Notes: generated from the sequence alone by a model not told the origin. A stretch of DNA of 27,847 nucleotides from Pyrodictium delaneyi (GCA_015661645.1 DQVR01000090.1:1-27847), one strand, 5' to 3'; positions 1 through 7,215 are shown, counted from the stretch's first letter. Numbers and translations: made by a program.

Positions 1-220
1 GCTTATCTCCTGGAGATGGTGCAGAGAGTACGGCGATTCGCCCACTGCAGGAGCTTGAAGTAGCTATGCATGGAACAGAGTTGATAGCGGTCAGCACGTC
101 TACTATATCGTAGTCCAGCATGTCTTCTTTGAGGGCATGGGTAAAGCTGCCTATAAGTTGTTCACGGAGTCTTCTCCATGTGTCAGTGCTACAAGTGTTC
201 AGCTGTAGAGCCGCACACAT
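1..220 (-). CDS. taw3: tRNA wybutosine methyltransferase Taw3/TYW3, N-terminal part (cut by window edge)
   Basis: This gene is partial: 73 residues are visible and the C-terminus lies beyond base 1. Translating the minus strand from the ATG at 218-220 gives a segment with a D-Y-D-I-V-D-V-L-T-A-I-N-S run followed by T-S-S-S-C-S-G-R-I and P-G-D-K. The S-S-C-S-G-R-I block is the hallmark of TYW3/Taw3, the S-adenosylmethionine-dependent enzyme that methylates N4 of the tricyclic wyosine intermediate at G37 of tRNA-Phe. The spacing of the preceding acidic helix also fits the family. An AGGTG lies about 7 bases before the ATG. The start overlaps the end of the upstream gene by 32 bases, so the two are probably co-transcribed. 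Family assignment is firm; the missing end cannot be checked here. Confidence 0.85.
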   Translation of the reverse strand, partial: MCAALQLNTCSTDTWRRLREQLIGSFTHALKEDMLDYDIVDVLTAINSVPCIATSSSCSGRIAVLSAPSPGDK

Positions 221-923
221 ATAAGACACCTAGCCAGGCGGCAAGAGAGGCATAGCTAGTACTGGAAACAATGTTAAAGGACACAATTAGGCCTTCTCCC
301 ATCCCCCTTACTTGGCTGATTATGGTTTTGTCGTCTACTGCTAAAATATGGCTTAGCAGCTTAGACCGTGGGCCGATTATCTCGTAGATCTCGTTTATAC
401 AGCAAGTGAATCCCGGCTTTCCAACAGCTCCTGCTGGGTGGAGAGGATTATAGGAGTAGAGATTACCACAGCGCCCATTACTACGCTGTATCTCAAGGCT
501 ATTAATTCTATCAGAGAGCACCATTACTCCATTTGAGTTGCGCCTTAGTACTAGGTTGAAGAATTCTTCATAGTCTACTTCAAAAGCGTGTACTCCAATA
601 GATTTCAGCATGGATGTGAAGTCCTTGGAGGCTGCTACTATGCACTCGGAGTTACCAGGTACAACTCTACCATAGCTCCACGTGGAACTATGTAGGACAA
701 CCTCGCCTCTAGCGCATCCGGGAGAACATATGATACTGCCAACGCCTATTACCTGCTCTACTATGAAGCCCTTATTCTCTACAGTGGCCACGAACGGTGT
801 ATCAACTATCATGCACTTGCAGCTGCCACTACTTATAGCGGTAAGCACGCTACTCATAGTGTCGGGGGACTTGATAAGCGTCTCTATGGGGTATACCACA
901 CTGCCAGCCGGGAGCTGTGGCAT
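189..923 (-). CDS. Hypothetical protein, cysteine-containing, upstream of taw3
   Basis: A 244-residue protein I do not recognise. It has no signal peptide and no clear membrane segment. It carries about eight cysteines, including K-C-M, S-P-G-C-A, and a T-C-C-I pair near residue 175, but in no classical metal-binding spacing. The ATG at 921-923 is preceded by a GAGGGG about 7 bases upstream, which supports this start. Its last 32 bases overlap the start of taw3, so it may be translationally coupled to that tRNA-modification gene. A link to tRNA modification would rest on position alone. The long frame, start signal and overlap argue that it is real; the opposite-strand frame at 682-1011 is not. 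Confidence 0.6.
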   Translation of the reverse strand: MPQLPAGSVVYPIETLIKSPDTMSSVLTAISSGSCKCMIVDTPFVATVENKGFIVEQVIGVGSIICSPGCARGEVVLHSSTWSYGRVVPGNSECIVAASKDFTSMLKSIGVHAFEVDYEEFFNLVLRRNSNGVMVLSDRINSLEIQRSNGRCGNLYSYNPLHPAGAVGKPGFTCCINEIYEIIGPRSKLLSHILAVDDKTIISQVRGMGEGLIVSFNIVSSTSYASLAAWLGVLYVCGSTAEHL

Positions 924-1062
924 AGTTGCGCCCCTCAGCAGCCTGGTTACAGATCATCGCAAGCGCTCAGCCCTTACATGGTTCTTCATCGGGTCACGCC
1001 CGACAGCCTAGTACCCCCTATCTACTCTTCGGCTATCATGGTCTAAAGTGAGGCGTTTGAAA

Positions 1063-1491
1063 ATGATAAAGCGTTGGCCTGGACGCCGTGAATTCCTAGC
1101 GTACTACCTATTGCTAAAATACGCTAAGGCTAGAGGTACGAAAAAGGCAGAAGACAATTTATGCATTAATGCCGGAGAGGCTATAGAAATACTAAACGTG
1201 TTTACAGGAAGCAAAAGATTGTCGTCATCGCTGCTAAAGCAGTTAGTAAAGAGAGGCTTCTTAGAGAGAAGGAAACCCCTAGTCTACTGTATAAAGGAAA
1301 TAGACACGCTTCTCGACGAGGCGTTGATTCACTATCTGGCTGGAAGGCTGCGGCGCCGAGGAATAGAAGCCACAGTCAGCCGCGACCACAGACGCTATAT
1401 AGTTGTATTTGGAAAAGACTCTTGCAGCGAGATAGTAGAGAAGGCATCCAGGATAGGCATAGAAGTCAAGTGTGTGGAGGACCAGCCTTAG
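1063..1491 (+). CDS. Small basic hypothetical protein, possible winged-helix fold
   Basis: A 142-residue basic protein. The first half (residues about 8-75) is helical, ending in L-L-K-Q-L-V-K-R-G-F-L-E-R-R, which looks like a helix-turn-wing of a winged-helix DNA- or RNA-binding domain. The second half contains alternating strands (about residues 95-140). I chose ATG 1063 because GAGGCG lies about 7 bases before it; GTG 1048 in the same frame would add five residues and has no visible ribosome-binding site. It is divergent from the gene ending at 189, with about 140 bases between. No specific family is recognised; the winged-helix idea is inference from the helix pattern. Confidence 0.65.
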   Translation: MIKRWPGRREFLAYYLLLKYAKARGTKKAEDNLCINAGEAIEILNVFTGSKRLSSSLLKQLVKRGFLERRKPLVYCIKEIDTLLDEALIHYLAGRLRRRGIEATVSRDHRRYIVVFGKDSCSEIVEKASRIGIEVKCVEDQP

Positions 1492-1533
1492 CGCTGGTGT
1501 CTTAGGGAAAGTTTACTGAGGCGCTTGTGTCAT

Positions 1534-1878
1534 CTACTCATCCTCGTATATCTCTACCACTATCCTCGCCTTAACTTTATCTTTGGAGAATGGTGGCGGT
1601 GATTCGCCTAGGTCAACTGCAAACACCACATTATTACCCATGCTGTCAGTAAACCTCACTTCCGCGACATAGCGTTTACGTGGACCAGCCTCAAGGACCT
1701 TTAGGACAGCCTCGTATATCCTACTGAGAGCCATTTGTAGAGCAATGGGGCTAGTGAAGTCCTCTGGCCTTAGCTGGATTGCTTGGAGCCCCTGCATGAC
1801 CTCACCTATCCGGGCTTCGCCCTCGAATATTGCTAGCTTCTTGACCTCATTGCTGTCATCTTGGTAGTTCTTGCTCAT
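1534..1878 (-). CDS. Small conserved-looking acidic hypothetical protein, divergent from nop5
   Basis: A 114-residue protein. Residues 15-70 are predominantly helical with an A-R-I-G-E-V-M-Q-G-L segment; residues 75-114 form alternating strands with Y-V-A-E-V-R-F, V-V-F-A-V-D-L and A-R-I-V-V-E-I-Y-E-D-E. The ATG at 1876-1878 has GGTGA about 9 bases upstream. An in-frame GTG at 1888-1890 would add four residues, but would leave only about a 9-base leader from the TATA box at 1921-1930. It is divergent from nop5 and probably shares that promoter element. I do not recognise the family; a role with the C/D RNP genes would be guesswork from adjacency. Confidence 0.65.
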   Translation of the reverse strand: MSKNYQDDSNEVKKLAIFEGEARIGEVMQGLQAIQLRPEDFTSPIALQMALSRIYEAVLKVLEAGPRKRYVAEVRFTDSMGNNVVFAVDLGESPPPFSKDKVKARIVVEIYEDE

Positions 1879-1920
1879 AACTCCAATCACCCATTTTACC
1901 TGGTGATAGTGGAATGGAAT

Positions 1921-1930
1921 ACTTAAATAG
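1921..1930. promoter_or_regulatory. Shared TATA element between the 1534-1878 gene and nop5
   Basis: ACTTAAATAG reads as a TATA box on the plus strand and, as CTATTTAAGT, on the minus strand. Its centre is about 47 bases from the minus-strand ATG at 1878 and about 60 bases from the nop5 ATG at 1985, where GGAGGT at 1968-1973 is the ribosome-binding site. Transcription starting about 25 bases from the centre would give short leaders in both directions. Shared use is inference. Confidence 0.5.
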
Positions 1931-1984
1931 TCTCCTCCGTATGGCTAGCCCTAAAGGGGGTACAGGAAGGAGGTAATTTCAGCC

Positions 1985-3244
1985 ATGAAGGTTTATATCG
2001 TTGACCACTTTACCGGCAGCTACGCGCTCAGTGAGGACAAGAATCTAGTAGCCTACGAGCATGCACCTAAGAGCCTTGACGACATGGTAGAGGAGGCACT
2101 GAAGATAGAGCGTGGCGAGCCTACAGCAGCCTACCTAAGGCTCCTGGACAAGCTAAAGGAGATGGGCGTAGGGACGGTGGTTGTAGAGACCAGCGAGATG
2201 GCTAGAGTAGCCTCTGGTAAGGGCTTCGAGGTAGAGGTTAAACCTGCCAACGAGCTAGCACGCTACTTTAGAAGCCGTATCGTGGAAATAGCTACTAGCA
2301 CTGAGTTCGTCAAGAATAAGGAGGAGTTCTACAAGCTTCTACACGAGTTTACAATAGAGACAACTAGAAGGAAGCTACGCCGTGCAGCACAGAAGCGTGA
2401 CTTGCTAGCAGCCCAGGCGATAAGAGCCATAGACGATATAGACAAGACAACCAACCTCTTTGCTGCTAGGCTCCGCGAGTGGTACAGTCTACACTTCCCA
2501 GAACTAGATGATCTCGTACGCGAGCACGAAGACTATGTCAAGATAGTAGCTGAGCTTGGCCACCGAGACAATATAACCGCTGAGAACCTCGTCAAGCTGG
2601 GCTTCAGCGAGGAGAAGGCGAAGAAGATAGCAGAGGCGGCAGCAAAGAGCATGGGCGCAGATTATCCAGAATTCGATATAGAGCCCATGCAGAGACTTGC
2701 TAGGATAACCTTAGAGCTATACAAGCTACGCAGAGACCTCTCAGAGTACATAGCCCAGGTGATGAAGGAGGTAGCGCCCAACATAACAGCGCTCGTCGGT
2801 CCACTGCTAGGTGCACGTCTCATAAGCCTGGCTGGCGGTCTAGAGGAGCTGGCCTACCTGCCGGCAAGCACCATACAGGTACTAGGCGCCGAGAAGGCCC
2901 TCTTCCGTGCCCTAAGGACCGGAGGCAAGCCGCCAAAGCATGGTGTAATATTTCAGTACCCGGACATACATCGCAGCCCGCGCTGGCAGCGCGGTAAGAT
3001 AGCTAGGGCACTAGCCGCTAAGCTCGCTATAGCTGCCAAGGTAGACTACTTTACTGGCAGGTTCATCGGCGACAAGCTAAAGGAGGCGCTACGGAAGAGG
3101 ATAGAGGAGATAAAGAGGATATACAAGAAGCCACCAAAGAGGAAGGAAATCAAGCCAGCAAAGCCTGCAAAGCCAGCCCGCCCGGCCCGCGGTAGGAAGG
3201 GCAAGAAGGGTAGGAAGGGCAAGGGTAGGGGTAAGAGGAGGTAA
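1985..3244 (+). CDS. nop5: C/D-box RNP core protein Nop5 (Nop56/58 family)
   Basis: A 419-residue scaffold protein of the archaeal box C/D 2'-O-methylation RNP. It bridges the L7Ae-bound kink-turn of the guide RNA and the methyltransferase fibrillarin. An N-terminal alpha/beta domain (about residues 1-115) that contacts fibrillarin is followed by a long coiled coil (about 115-255). The NOP domain begins near residue 270 with G-P-L-L-G-A-R-L-I-S-L-A-G-G-L and continues through L-P-A-S-T-I-Q-V-L-G-A-E-K-A-L-F-R and the H-R-S-P-R-W-Q-R-G-K block. The last 40 or so residues are a low-complexity K/R/P/A/G tail with repeated K-P-A and G-R-K-G units. GGAGGT precedes the ATG. flpA follows 72 bases downstream, the usual archaeal pairing. 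Confidence 0.95.
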   Translation: MKVYIVDHFTGSYALSEDKNLVAYEHAPKSLDDMVEEALKIERGEPTAAYLRLLDKLKEMGVGTVVVETSEMARVASGKGFEVEVKPANELARYFRSRIVEIATSTEFVKNKEEFYKLLHEFTIETTRRKLRRAAQKRDLLAAQAIRAIDDIDKTTNLFAARLREWYSLHFPELDDLVREHEDYVKIVAELGHRDNITAENLVKLGFSEEKAKKIAEAAAKSMGADYPEFDIEPMQRLARITLELYKLRRDLSEYIAQVMKEVAPNITALVGPLLGARLISLAGGLEELAYLPASTIQVLGAEKALFRALRTGGKPPKHGVIFQYPDIHRSPRWQRGKIARALAAKLAIAAKVDYFTGRFIGDKLKEALRKRIEEIKRIYKKPPKRKEIKPAKPAKPARPARGRKGKKGRKGKGRGKRR

Positions 3245-3316
3245 GATTCCTCGAGTTTTGAACCTTAATTCCACATTCATCAGTAGATGTTAGGATATGT
3301 AACCGGGTGAACAGGC

Positions 3317-4024
3317 ATGGTAGAAGTAGTAAATGTCTACGAGCATGAGCGCTACAAGGGTGTCTACGTAGTCGAGCTTGAAGATGGCTCTACAAGGCTG
3401 GCAACAGTAAACCTAGCGCCGGGGAAGAGGGTTTACGGCGAGAGGCTCTTCAAGTGGGAGGACAAGGAGCTGAGAGAATGGAATCCATATCGTAGTAAGC
3501 TTGCCGCAGCGCTGCTCAAGGGTATAGAGGAGCTGCCGATTAAGCCGGGACACCGTATACTCTATCTCGGTGCGGCTACGGGTACGACACCCAGCCATGT
3601 ATCTGACATAATAGGCCTAGAGGGCAAGATCTACGCGCTTGACGTAGCGCCGCGTGTAATGAGGGAGCTGATTGCTGTCTGTGAGACAAGGCCTAATATG
3701 CTCCCGCTACTAGCGGACGCTAAGAAGCCCTATGAGTACCGTCATATAGTAGAACTCGTTGATGGTATATATGCTGACGTAGCACAGCCAGAACAGGCAG
3801 AGATAGTAGCCGATAACGCGGACTTCTTTCTAAAGGAGGGCGGCTACCTCCTGTTAGCAATAAAGGCTCGGAGCATCGACGTAACAAAGGAGCCAAGCGA
3901 AGTATTCCGCAACCAGATAGAGGTACTAAAGAACCGTGGCTTCGAGATAGTAGACATGGTACACCTAGAGCCTTTTGACAAGGACCACGCTATGGTATAC
4001 GCCCGCTACAAGCCCCAGAAGTAG
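3317..4024 (+). CDS. flpA: Fibrillarin-like rRNA/tRNA 2'-O-methyltransferase
   Basis: A 235-residue fibrillarin homologue, the catalytic subunit of the C/D-box RNP, which transfers a methyl group from S-adenosylmethionine to ribose 2'-OH of rRNA and tRNA at guide-selected sites. An N-terminal beta domain (about residues 1-50) precedes the Rossmann fold. The SAM-binding motif I is L-G-A-A-T-G-T-T-P-S-H-V-S-D at about residue 80, followed by Y-A-L-D-V-A-P-R, the acidic A-D-V-A-Q-P-E-Q and L-A-I-K-A-R-S-I-D, which carries the catalytic lysine. Length is typical of archaeal members. It lies directly after nop5 on the same strand and is very likely in one operon with it. Confidence 0.97.
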   Translation: MVEVVNVYEHERYKGVYVVELEDGSTRLATVNLAPGKRVYGERLFKWEDKELREWNPYRSKLAAALLKGIEELPIKPGHRILYLGAATGTTPSHVSDIIGLEGKIYALDVAPRVMRELIAVCETRPNMLPLLADAKKPYEYRHIVELVDGIYADVAQPEQAEIVADNADFFLKEGGYLLLAIKARSIDVTKEPSEVFRNQIEVLKNRGFEIVDMVHLEPFDKDHAMVYARYKPQK

Positions 4025-4118
4025 AGAACCGCGCCTCCACGCCATATTTTAGCTTCAAGCGCTATTGTCCAGGCAATCCCCTGTAGAGGCCTCATCTGGT
4101 ATAACTGCATAACGCTAA

Positions 4119-4161
4119 ATAGAAGTATCTAGGAGTGCTAATATGGCGGCTATACTTCTAT
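4119..4161. repeat. 10-base inverted repeat upstream of the UPF0216 gene
   Basis: ATAGAAGTAT at 4119-4128 is the exact reverse complement of ATACTTCTAT at 4152-4161, separated by 23 bases. It sits in the 190-base gap between flpA and the UPF0216 gene, about 60 bases before the latter's start. It could be an operator-like dyad or an RNA hairpin of a processed leader. No tRNA or convincing C/D-box RNA was seen in this gap. Confidence 0.5.
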
Positions 4162-4223
4162 ATGCAGAAGACTGTTGCTGAATAAACAGGACTGCCTGCT
4201 GTACATGTGATAAGGGATTGACT

Positions 4224-4658
4224 ATGGCCTATATTGGAGAAAGACTACATCGCTACATATACCATAAGGCATATAAAGACAAGCAATTCTTCGAATCCCA
4301 CCGTCCTGCTGAGTACAAGAGTCTAGCACAACTTGTAAGCGAAGAGAACCCTAGTATACGGTTAGTGTCGGGGCAGTATCATGTATTCGATAAGTCTGAG
4401 ATAGAGTTGTTAAGCAGCGTACTCCCCTGGTACATGCGTAATCTGGTTAAGCTACCATTCTTCTTTGTATACATGCGTATAGGTCATATGGGGTACTATA
4501 AGCTTGCAGGTCCAGACCGATGGGCAGCAAGAGCATTAGGCTATATCCTAGAGGAGGATATTGCAAAGGAAAAATGGGAGCTTAGTGGGAGCGAGATGCG
4601 GCGGTTGCTCTCTCCGTTTAAAACTCTTATAATAGTCTCTCTATCAATTTCAGTGTAA
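4224..4658 (+). CDS. UPF0216 (DUF61) family protein
   Basis: A 144-residue protein that fits the archaeal UPF0216/DUF61 family. It shows the expected order: a P-S-x-x-L-V-S-G-Q-Y-H segment, an E-I-E-L-L-S-S-V-L-P helix, then V-K-L-P-F-F-F-V-Y, Y-Y-K-L-A-G-P, a W-A-A-R-A-L-G-Y-I-L helix, and a C-terminal F-K-T-L-I-I-V-S-L-S strand. The family's function is unknown to me. The ATG at 4224 has AAGGG about 7 bases upstream; an in-frame TTG at 4218 would add two residues. The next gene, an HTH regulator, begins about 25 bases after its stop on the same strand, so the two are probably co-transcribed. Assignment is from remembered family pattern. Confidence 0.7.
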   Translation: MAYIGERLHRYIYHKAYKDKQFFESHRPAEYKSLAQLVSEENPSIRLVSGQYHVFDKSEIELLSSVLPWYMRNLVKLPFFFVYMRIGHMGYYKLAGPDRWAARALGYILEEDIAKEKWELSGSEMRRLLSPFKTLIIVSLSISV

Positions 4659-4684
4659 ATAACTGGGTGGGGTTAGAGGAAGCG

Positions 4685-5653
4685 ATGAAGTCGGTAGAGG
4701 GCGTGCTGTGGGAAACTATAAGGACGCTGCAGATATATGGCTATAGTGTTGACAAGGTAGTGTATCCAGAGGACCCAAGAAAACGCAGTATAGATGTAGT
4801 AGCATCACGTAACGGTGAAAGCCCATTGCTCGTGAAGATTGTCGAGGATACAGCACAGCTACAGTCTAGGGAGCTTAGAGAACTAAGGGAATGTAGCCTG
4901 CTGCTGGATGCTGCGGGCCTAGTAGTAGCCAATAGAGATAGCGGTGTAGAGATAGACTACATGGTGGCCCATGAGCGGTCAGGCGTCTATGTAGTAAGTG
5001 CGGCTGGGCTAGAAGCGGCTCTTAACAACTCTATCTACGTTGTCAAGAGACAGGGCAACTACTACATGAGGGTTGATGGTGAGAAGCTTAGAGAAGAACG
5101 AATGCGTAAAGGCTACAGTCTTGGCGACCTAGCGGCTATACTGAGCGTTAGTCGTAGAAGTGTGTATATGTACGAGCAAGAGGAGGTAGACATATCGCTG
5201 AATACAGCCCTTAGGCTAATGGATGTATTCGGCGAGGATTTGTTTAAACCAATACCTATACTCCATGAGAAGCCGGAGCAAAAACGCATGCCAAAGCTTC
5301 CAAGGCGGAGAATAGGGAATGAGTCATCTGAGGCCGGAAAGGCTATAGAGACTATAGTAAGGGCTGGCGGAGAGGCTGTTGAGACAAAGCGTATACCTCC
5401 AGACGTGGTGGCAAGACTTGGTGGTGACAAAATGCTAATAGTTATAGAGCGGCGGCGTGAACGTAGACTCGTGAAAAGGGTGTACGAGGCTGCCAAGGTA
5501 GCTATGAAGGTGGCTGCGAGGGTAATAGCTATCACGCAGCAGCGCAAATACCGTACAGAGCTGGAAGATTACGGAGTTAACATATATACCAGTTTTGAGG
5601 AATTTGTAGCCGAAGTCGGCGTCGAAGAAGCCAAAAAGGATGTACAACAGTAA
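4685..5653 (+). CDS. Archaeal HTH-type transcriptional regulator with flanking alpha/beta domains
   Basis: About 322 residues. A central Xre-type helix-turn-helix (roughly residues 130-185: L-R-E-E-R-M-R-K-G-Y-S-L-G-D-L-A-A-I-L then S-V-S-R-R-S-V-Y-M-Y-E) is flanked by two alpha/beta domains. The N-terminal one has S-I-D-V-V-A-S-R-N-G and P-L-L-V-K-I-V; the C-terminal one has D-K-M-L-I-V-I-E-R-R and V-I-A-I-T. This is the layout of a conserved archaeal family annotated as putative HTH-type transcriptional regulatory protein. I prefer ATG 4685, with GAGGA close before it, over an in-frame GTG at 4667. The plus-strand neighbours are UPF0216 upstream and aspS 48 bases downstream, so it may sit in an operon with aspS. 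The target genes are not known from sequence. Confidence 0.8.
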   Translation: MKSVEGVLWETIRTLQIYGYSVDKVVYPEDPRKRSIDVVASRNGESPLLVKIVEDTAQLQSRELRELRECSLLLDAAGLVVANRDSGVEIDYMVAHERSGVYVVSAAGLEAALNNSIYVVKRQGNYYMRVDGEKLREERMRKGYSLGDLAAILSVSRRSVYMYEQEEVDISLNTALRLMDVFGEDLFKPIPILHEKPEQKRMPKLPRRRIGNESSEAGKAIETIVRAGGEAVETKRIPPDVVARLGGDKMLIVIERRRERRLVKRVYEAAKVAMKVAARVIAITQQRKYRTELEDYGVNIYTSFEEFVAEVGVEEAKKDVQQ

Positions 5654-5701
5654 CAGCTCTTAAGAAGGCCTCTCTCTGCTCCGCCTCCTCCGGGAGCCTC
5701 A

Positions 5702-7030
5702 TTGGGGATAAGCCTGCGTAGCCGGATATACATAGTAGAACTACTTGACAAAGGAGAAGTAGGAAAAGAATACACTGTAGCCGGATGGGTTGATACGGTA
5801 AGAGCACACGGCGGTATAGTATTCGTCGTTCTACGCGACCGTACCGGAAAGATACAGCTGGTTGTAAAGAAGAACGTGTCAAAAGAGGCATGGAAGACCG
5901 CAAAGAACCTTACACCTGAAAGCGTAATAGCGGCACGTGGAACATTAGTTGAGAGCAAGGCAGCTCTAGGAGGCCGTGAACTCGTAGTAAATGAACTCAC
6001 AGTATACTCCAAGGCGGATGCGCTCCCCATAGACATAAAGGACCACACAAAGACTATACTGGCAAAGAGGCTCGACTGGAGATTCCTAGACCTACGTAAT
6101 CCAAGGAATTTTCTAATCTTTCTTATAGAGGCCGAAATGGTTAGAGCAGCCAGGGAATGGTTCTATGAGCACGGCTTCGTGGAGATATTTACATCAAAGA
6201 TAGTGGGCGCTGCTACAGAAGGTGGTGCAGAGGTATTCAGCATAGTCTACTTCGATAAGCCCGCATTCCTAGCGCAGTCTCCGCAGCTCTACAAGCAGAT
6301 GGGCGTAATAGCAGGGTTTGAGCGTGTCTTCGAGATAGGTCCAGCCTTCCGTGCAGAGCCGCACCACACTACACGCCACTTAACGGAGTACACGAGCCTA
6401 GACCTAGAAATGGGGTTCATAGACGGTTTCGAGGATGTGATGGATGCCGTAGAAGGCGTAGTACGTGCAATGATAAGGCGAGTCATATCAACCTTTGGTA
6501 GCCGGATAAAAGAGTGCTTCCCCGACGCCATACTCGAAGAGCCGAAGGAGATACCAAGGATAACTATCCGCGAGGCCTATAAACTACTCGAGTCAGCAGG
6601 AATAGATGTAGAATGGGGAGAGGACCTAAGCAGTGAGGGCGAGAGGAAGCTAGGCGAGATAATTGAACGCGAGTATGGCTCCCCGATGGTATTCGTGACC
6701 GAGTATCCATGGCGTGCTAGACCCTTCTACACTATGAAAAAGTCGGACGATCCAGAGTGGACTCTGAGCTTTGACTTGCTGTTCCGTGGGCTCGAGATAG
6801 CGACAGGCGGGCAGCGTGAGCACCGGTACGAAGTATTAGTAAAGCAGATAGAAGAGAAGGGCCTAAACCCTAAGAACTTCGAATGGTATCTCAACATGTT
6901 CCGCTTCGGAGCGCCTCCACACGGAGGTGCAGGTATAGGCCTTGAGAGAGTAGCTATGCAGCTGCTAGGGCTCGGTAATATACGCGAAGCTCGTCTACTG
7001 CCACGTGACCCAGAGCGACTAACACCATAG
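5702..7030 (+). CDS. aspS: Aspartyl-tRNA synthetase, archaeal class IIb
   Basis: A 442-residue class II synthetase that charges tRNA with aspartate. The N-terminal OB-fold anticodon domain (about residues 15-105) contains V-A-G-W-V-D and L-R-D-R-T-G-K-I-Q. The catalytic core shows T-E-G-G-A-E-V-F, Q-S-P-Q-L-Y-K-Q, motif 2 F-R-A-E-P-H-H-T-T-R-H-L-T-E, G-G-Q-R-E-H-R and motif 3 G-I-G-L-E-R-V-A-M-Q-L, ending in the archaeal L-P-R-D-P-x-R-L-T-P. A TTG start at 5702 fits the normal N-terminus of the family and has GGGAG nearby; no ATG or GTG is better placed. Two residues that mark discriminating archaeal AspRS appear absent (see findings), so it may also charge tRNA-Asn. A hairpin with a T-run follows the stop. 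Confidence 0.95.
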   Translation: MGISLRSRIYIVELLDKGEVGKEYTVAGWVDTVRAHGGIVFVVLRDRTGKIQLVVKKNVSKEAWKTAKNLTPESVIAARGTLVESKAALGGRELVVNELTVYSKADALPIDIKDHTKTILAKRLDWRFLDLRNPRNFLIFLIEAEMVRAAREWFYEHGFVEIFTSKIVGAATEGGAEVFSIVYFDKPAFLAQSPQLYKQMGVIAGFERVFEIGPAFRAEPHHTTRHLTEYTSLDLEMGFIDGFEDVMDAVEGVVRAMIRRVISTFGSRIKECFPDAILEEPKEIPRITIREAYKLLESAGIDVEWGEDLSSEGERKLGEIIEREYGSPMVFVTEYPWRARPFYTMKKSDDPEWTLSFDLLFRGLEIATGGQREHRYEVLVKQIEEKGLNPKNFEWYLNMFRFGAPPHGGAGIGLERVAMQLLGLGNIREARLLPRDPERLTP

Positions 7031-7055
7031 ACTATGCTCCATGTATAGTCTTTTT
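7030..7055 (+). terminator. Hairpin plus T-run after aspS
   Basis: GACTAT at 7030-7035 pairs with ATAGTC at 7045-7050, immediately followed by TTTTT at 7051-7055. It overlaps the last base of the aspS stop codon. In archaea the T-run itself is the main signal; the hairpin may help RNA 3'-end stability. Confidence 0.5.
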
Positions 7056-7142
7056 CGGAACCAGCTATCTGAGAGATATATACAGAGATTCCAAATGTTC
7101 AATGGATTTTCATAGGGCTGTAGAGGATCCACATATGGGGTC

Positions 7143-7215
7143 TGGTCAGCCCCCAGCGCCTCTTCATCGACTAGGGGAAACTACTCATCTCCGCGTCGTC
7201 TAGCCTCATCACGCC
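7143..7215 (-). ncRNA. Possible box C/D guide RNA (weak candidate)
   Basis: On the minus strand a perfect C box GTGATGA (7212-7206) is followed by a 12-base stretch, a D'-like CGGA (7193-7190), a degenerate C'-like TCGATGA (7170-7164), and a D box CTGA (7149-7146). The C-to-D distance of 67 bases is within the range for archaeal C/D RNAs. It lies in the 248-base gap between aspS and the heme genes. Against it: D' and C' are imperfect, the terminal stem is poor, and a 6-base inverted repeat (7202-7207 with 7221-7226) offers a competing hairpin. I could not test the guides against rRNA. Confidence 0.2.

Noticed and set aside
682..1011. Plus-strand open frame of 109 codons
   Set aside because: It lies opposite the 244-residue gene, which has a better start signal and overlaps taw3 in a gene-like way; the translated product has no protein-like pattern.
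3280..3287. TGATGA on the minus strand between nop5 and flpA, as a possible C box
   Set aside because: There is no D box CTGA at a usable distance downstream and no guide-length arrangement.
4288..4302. T-arm-like CTTCGAATCC string suggesting a tRNA
   Set aside because: It lies within the UPF0216 coding frame and has no acceptor or anticodon stems around it.
5113..6048. Several long minus-strand frames opposite the HTH regulator and aspS
   Set aside because: They are antisense to well-supported genes; serine-rich, low-complexity products are typical of such shadow frames here.
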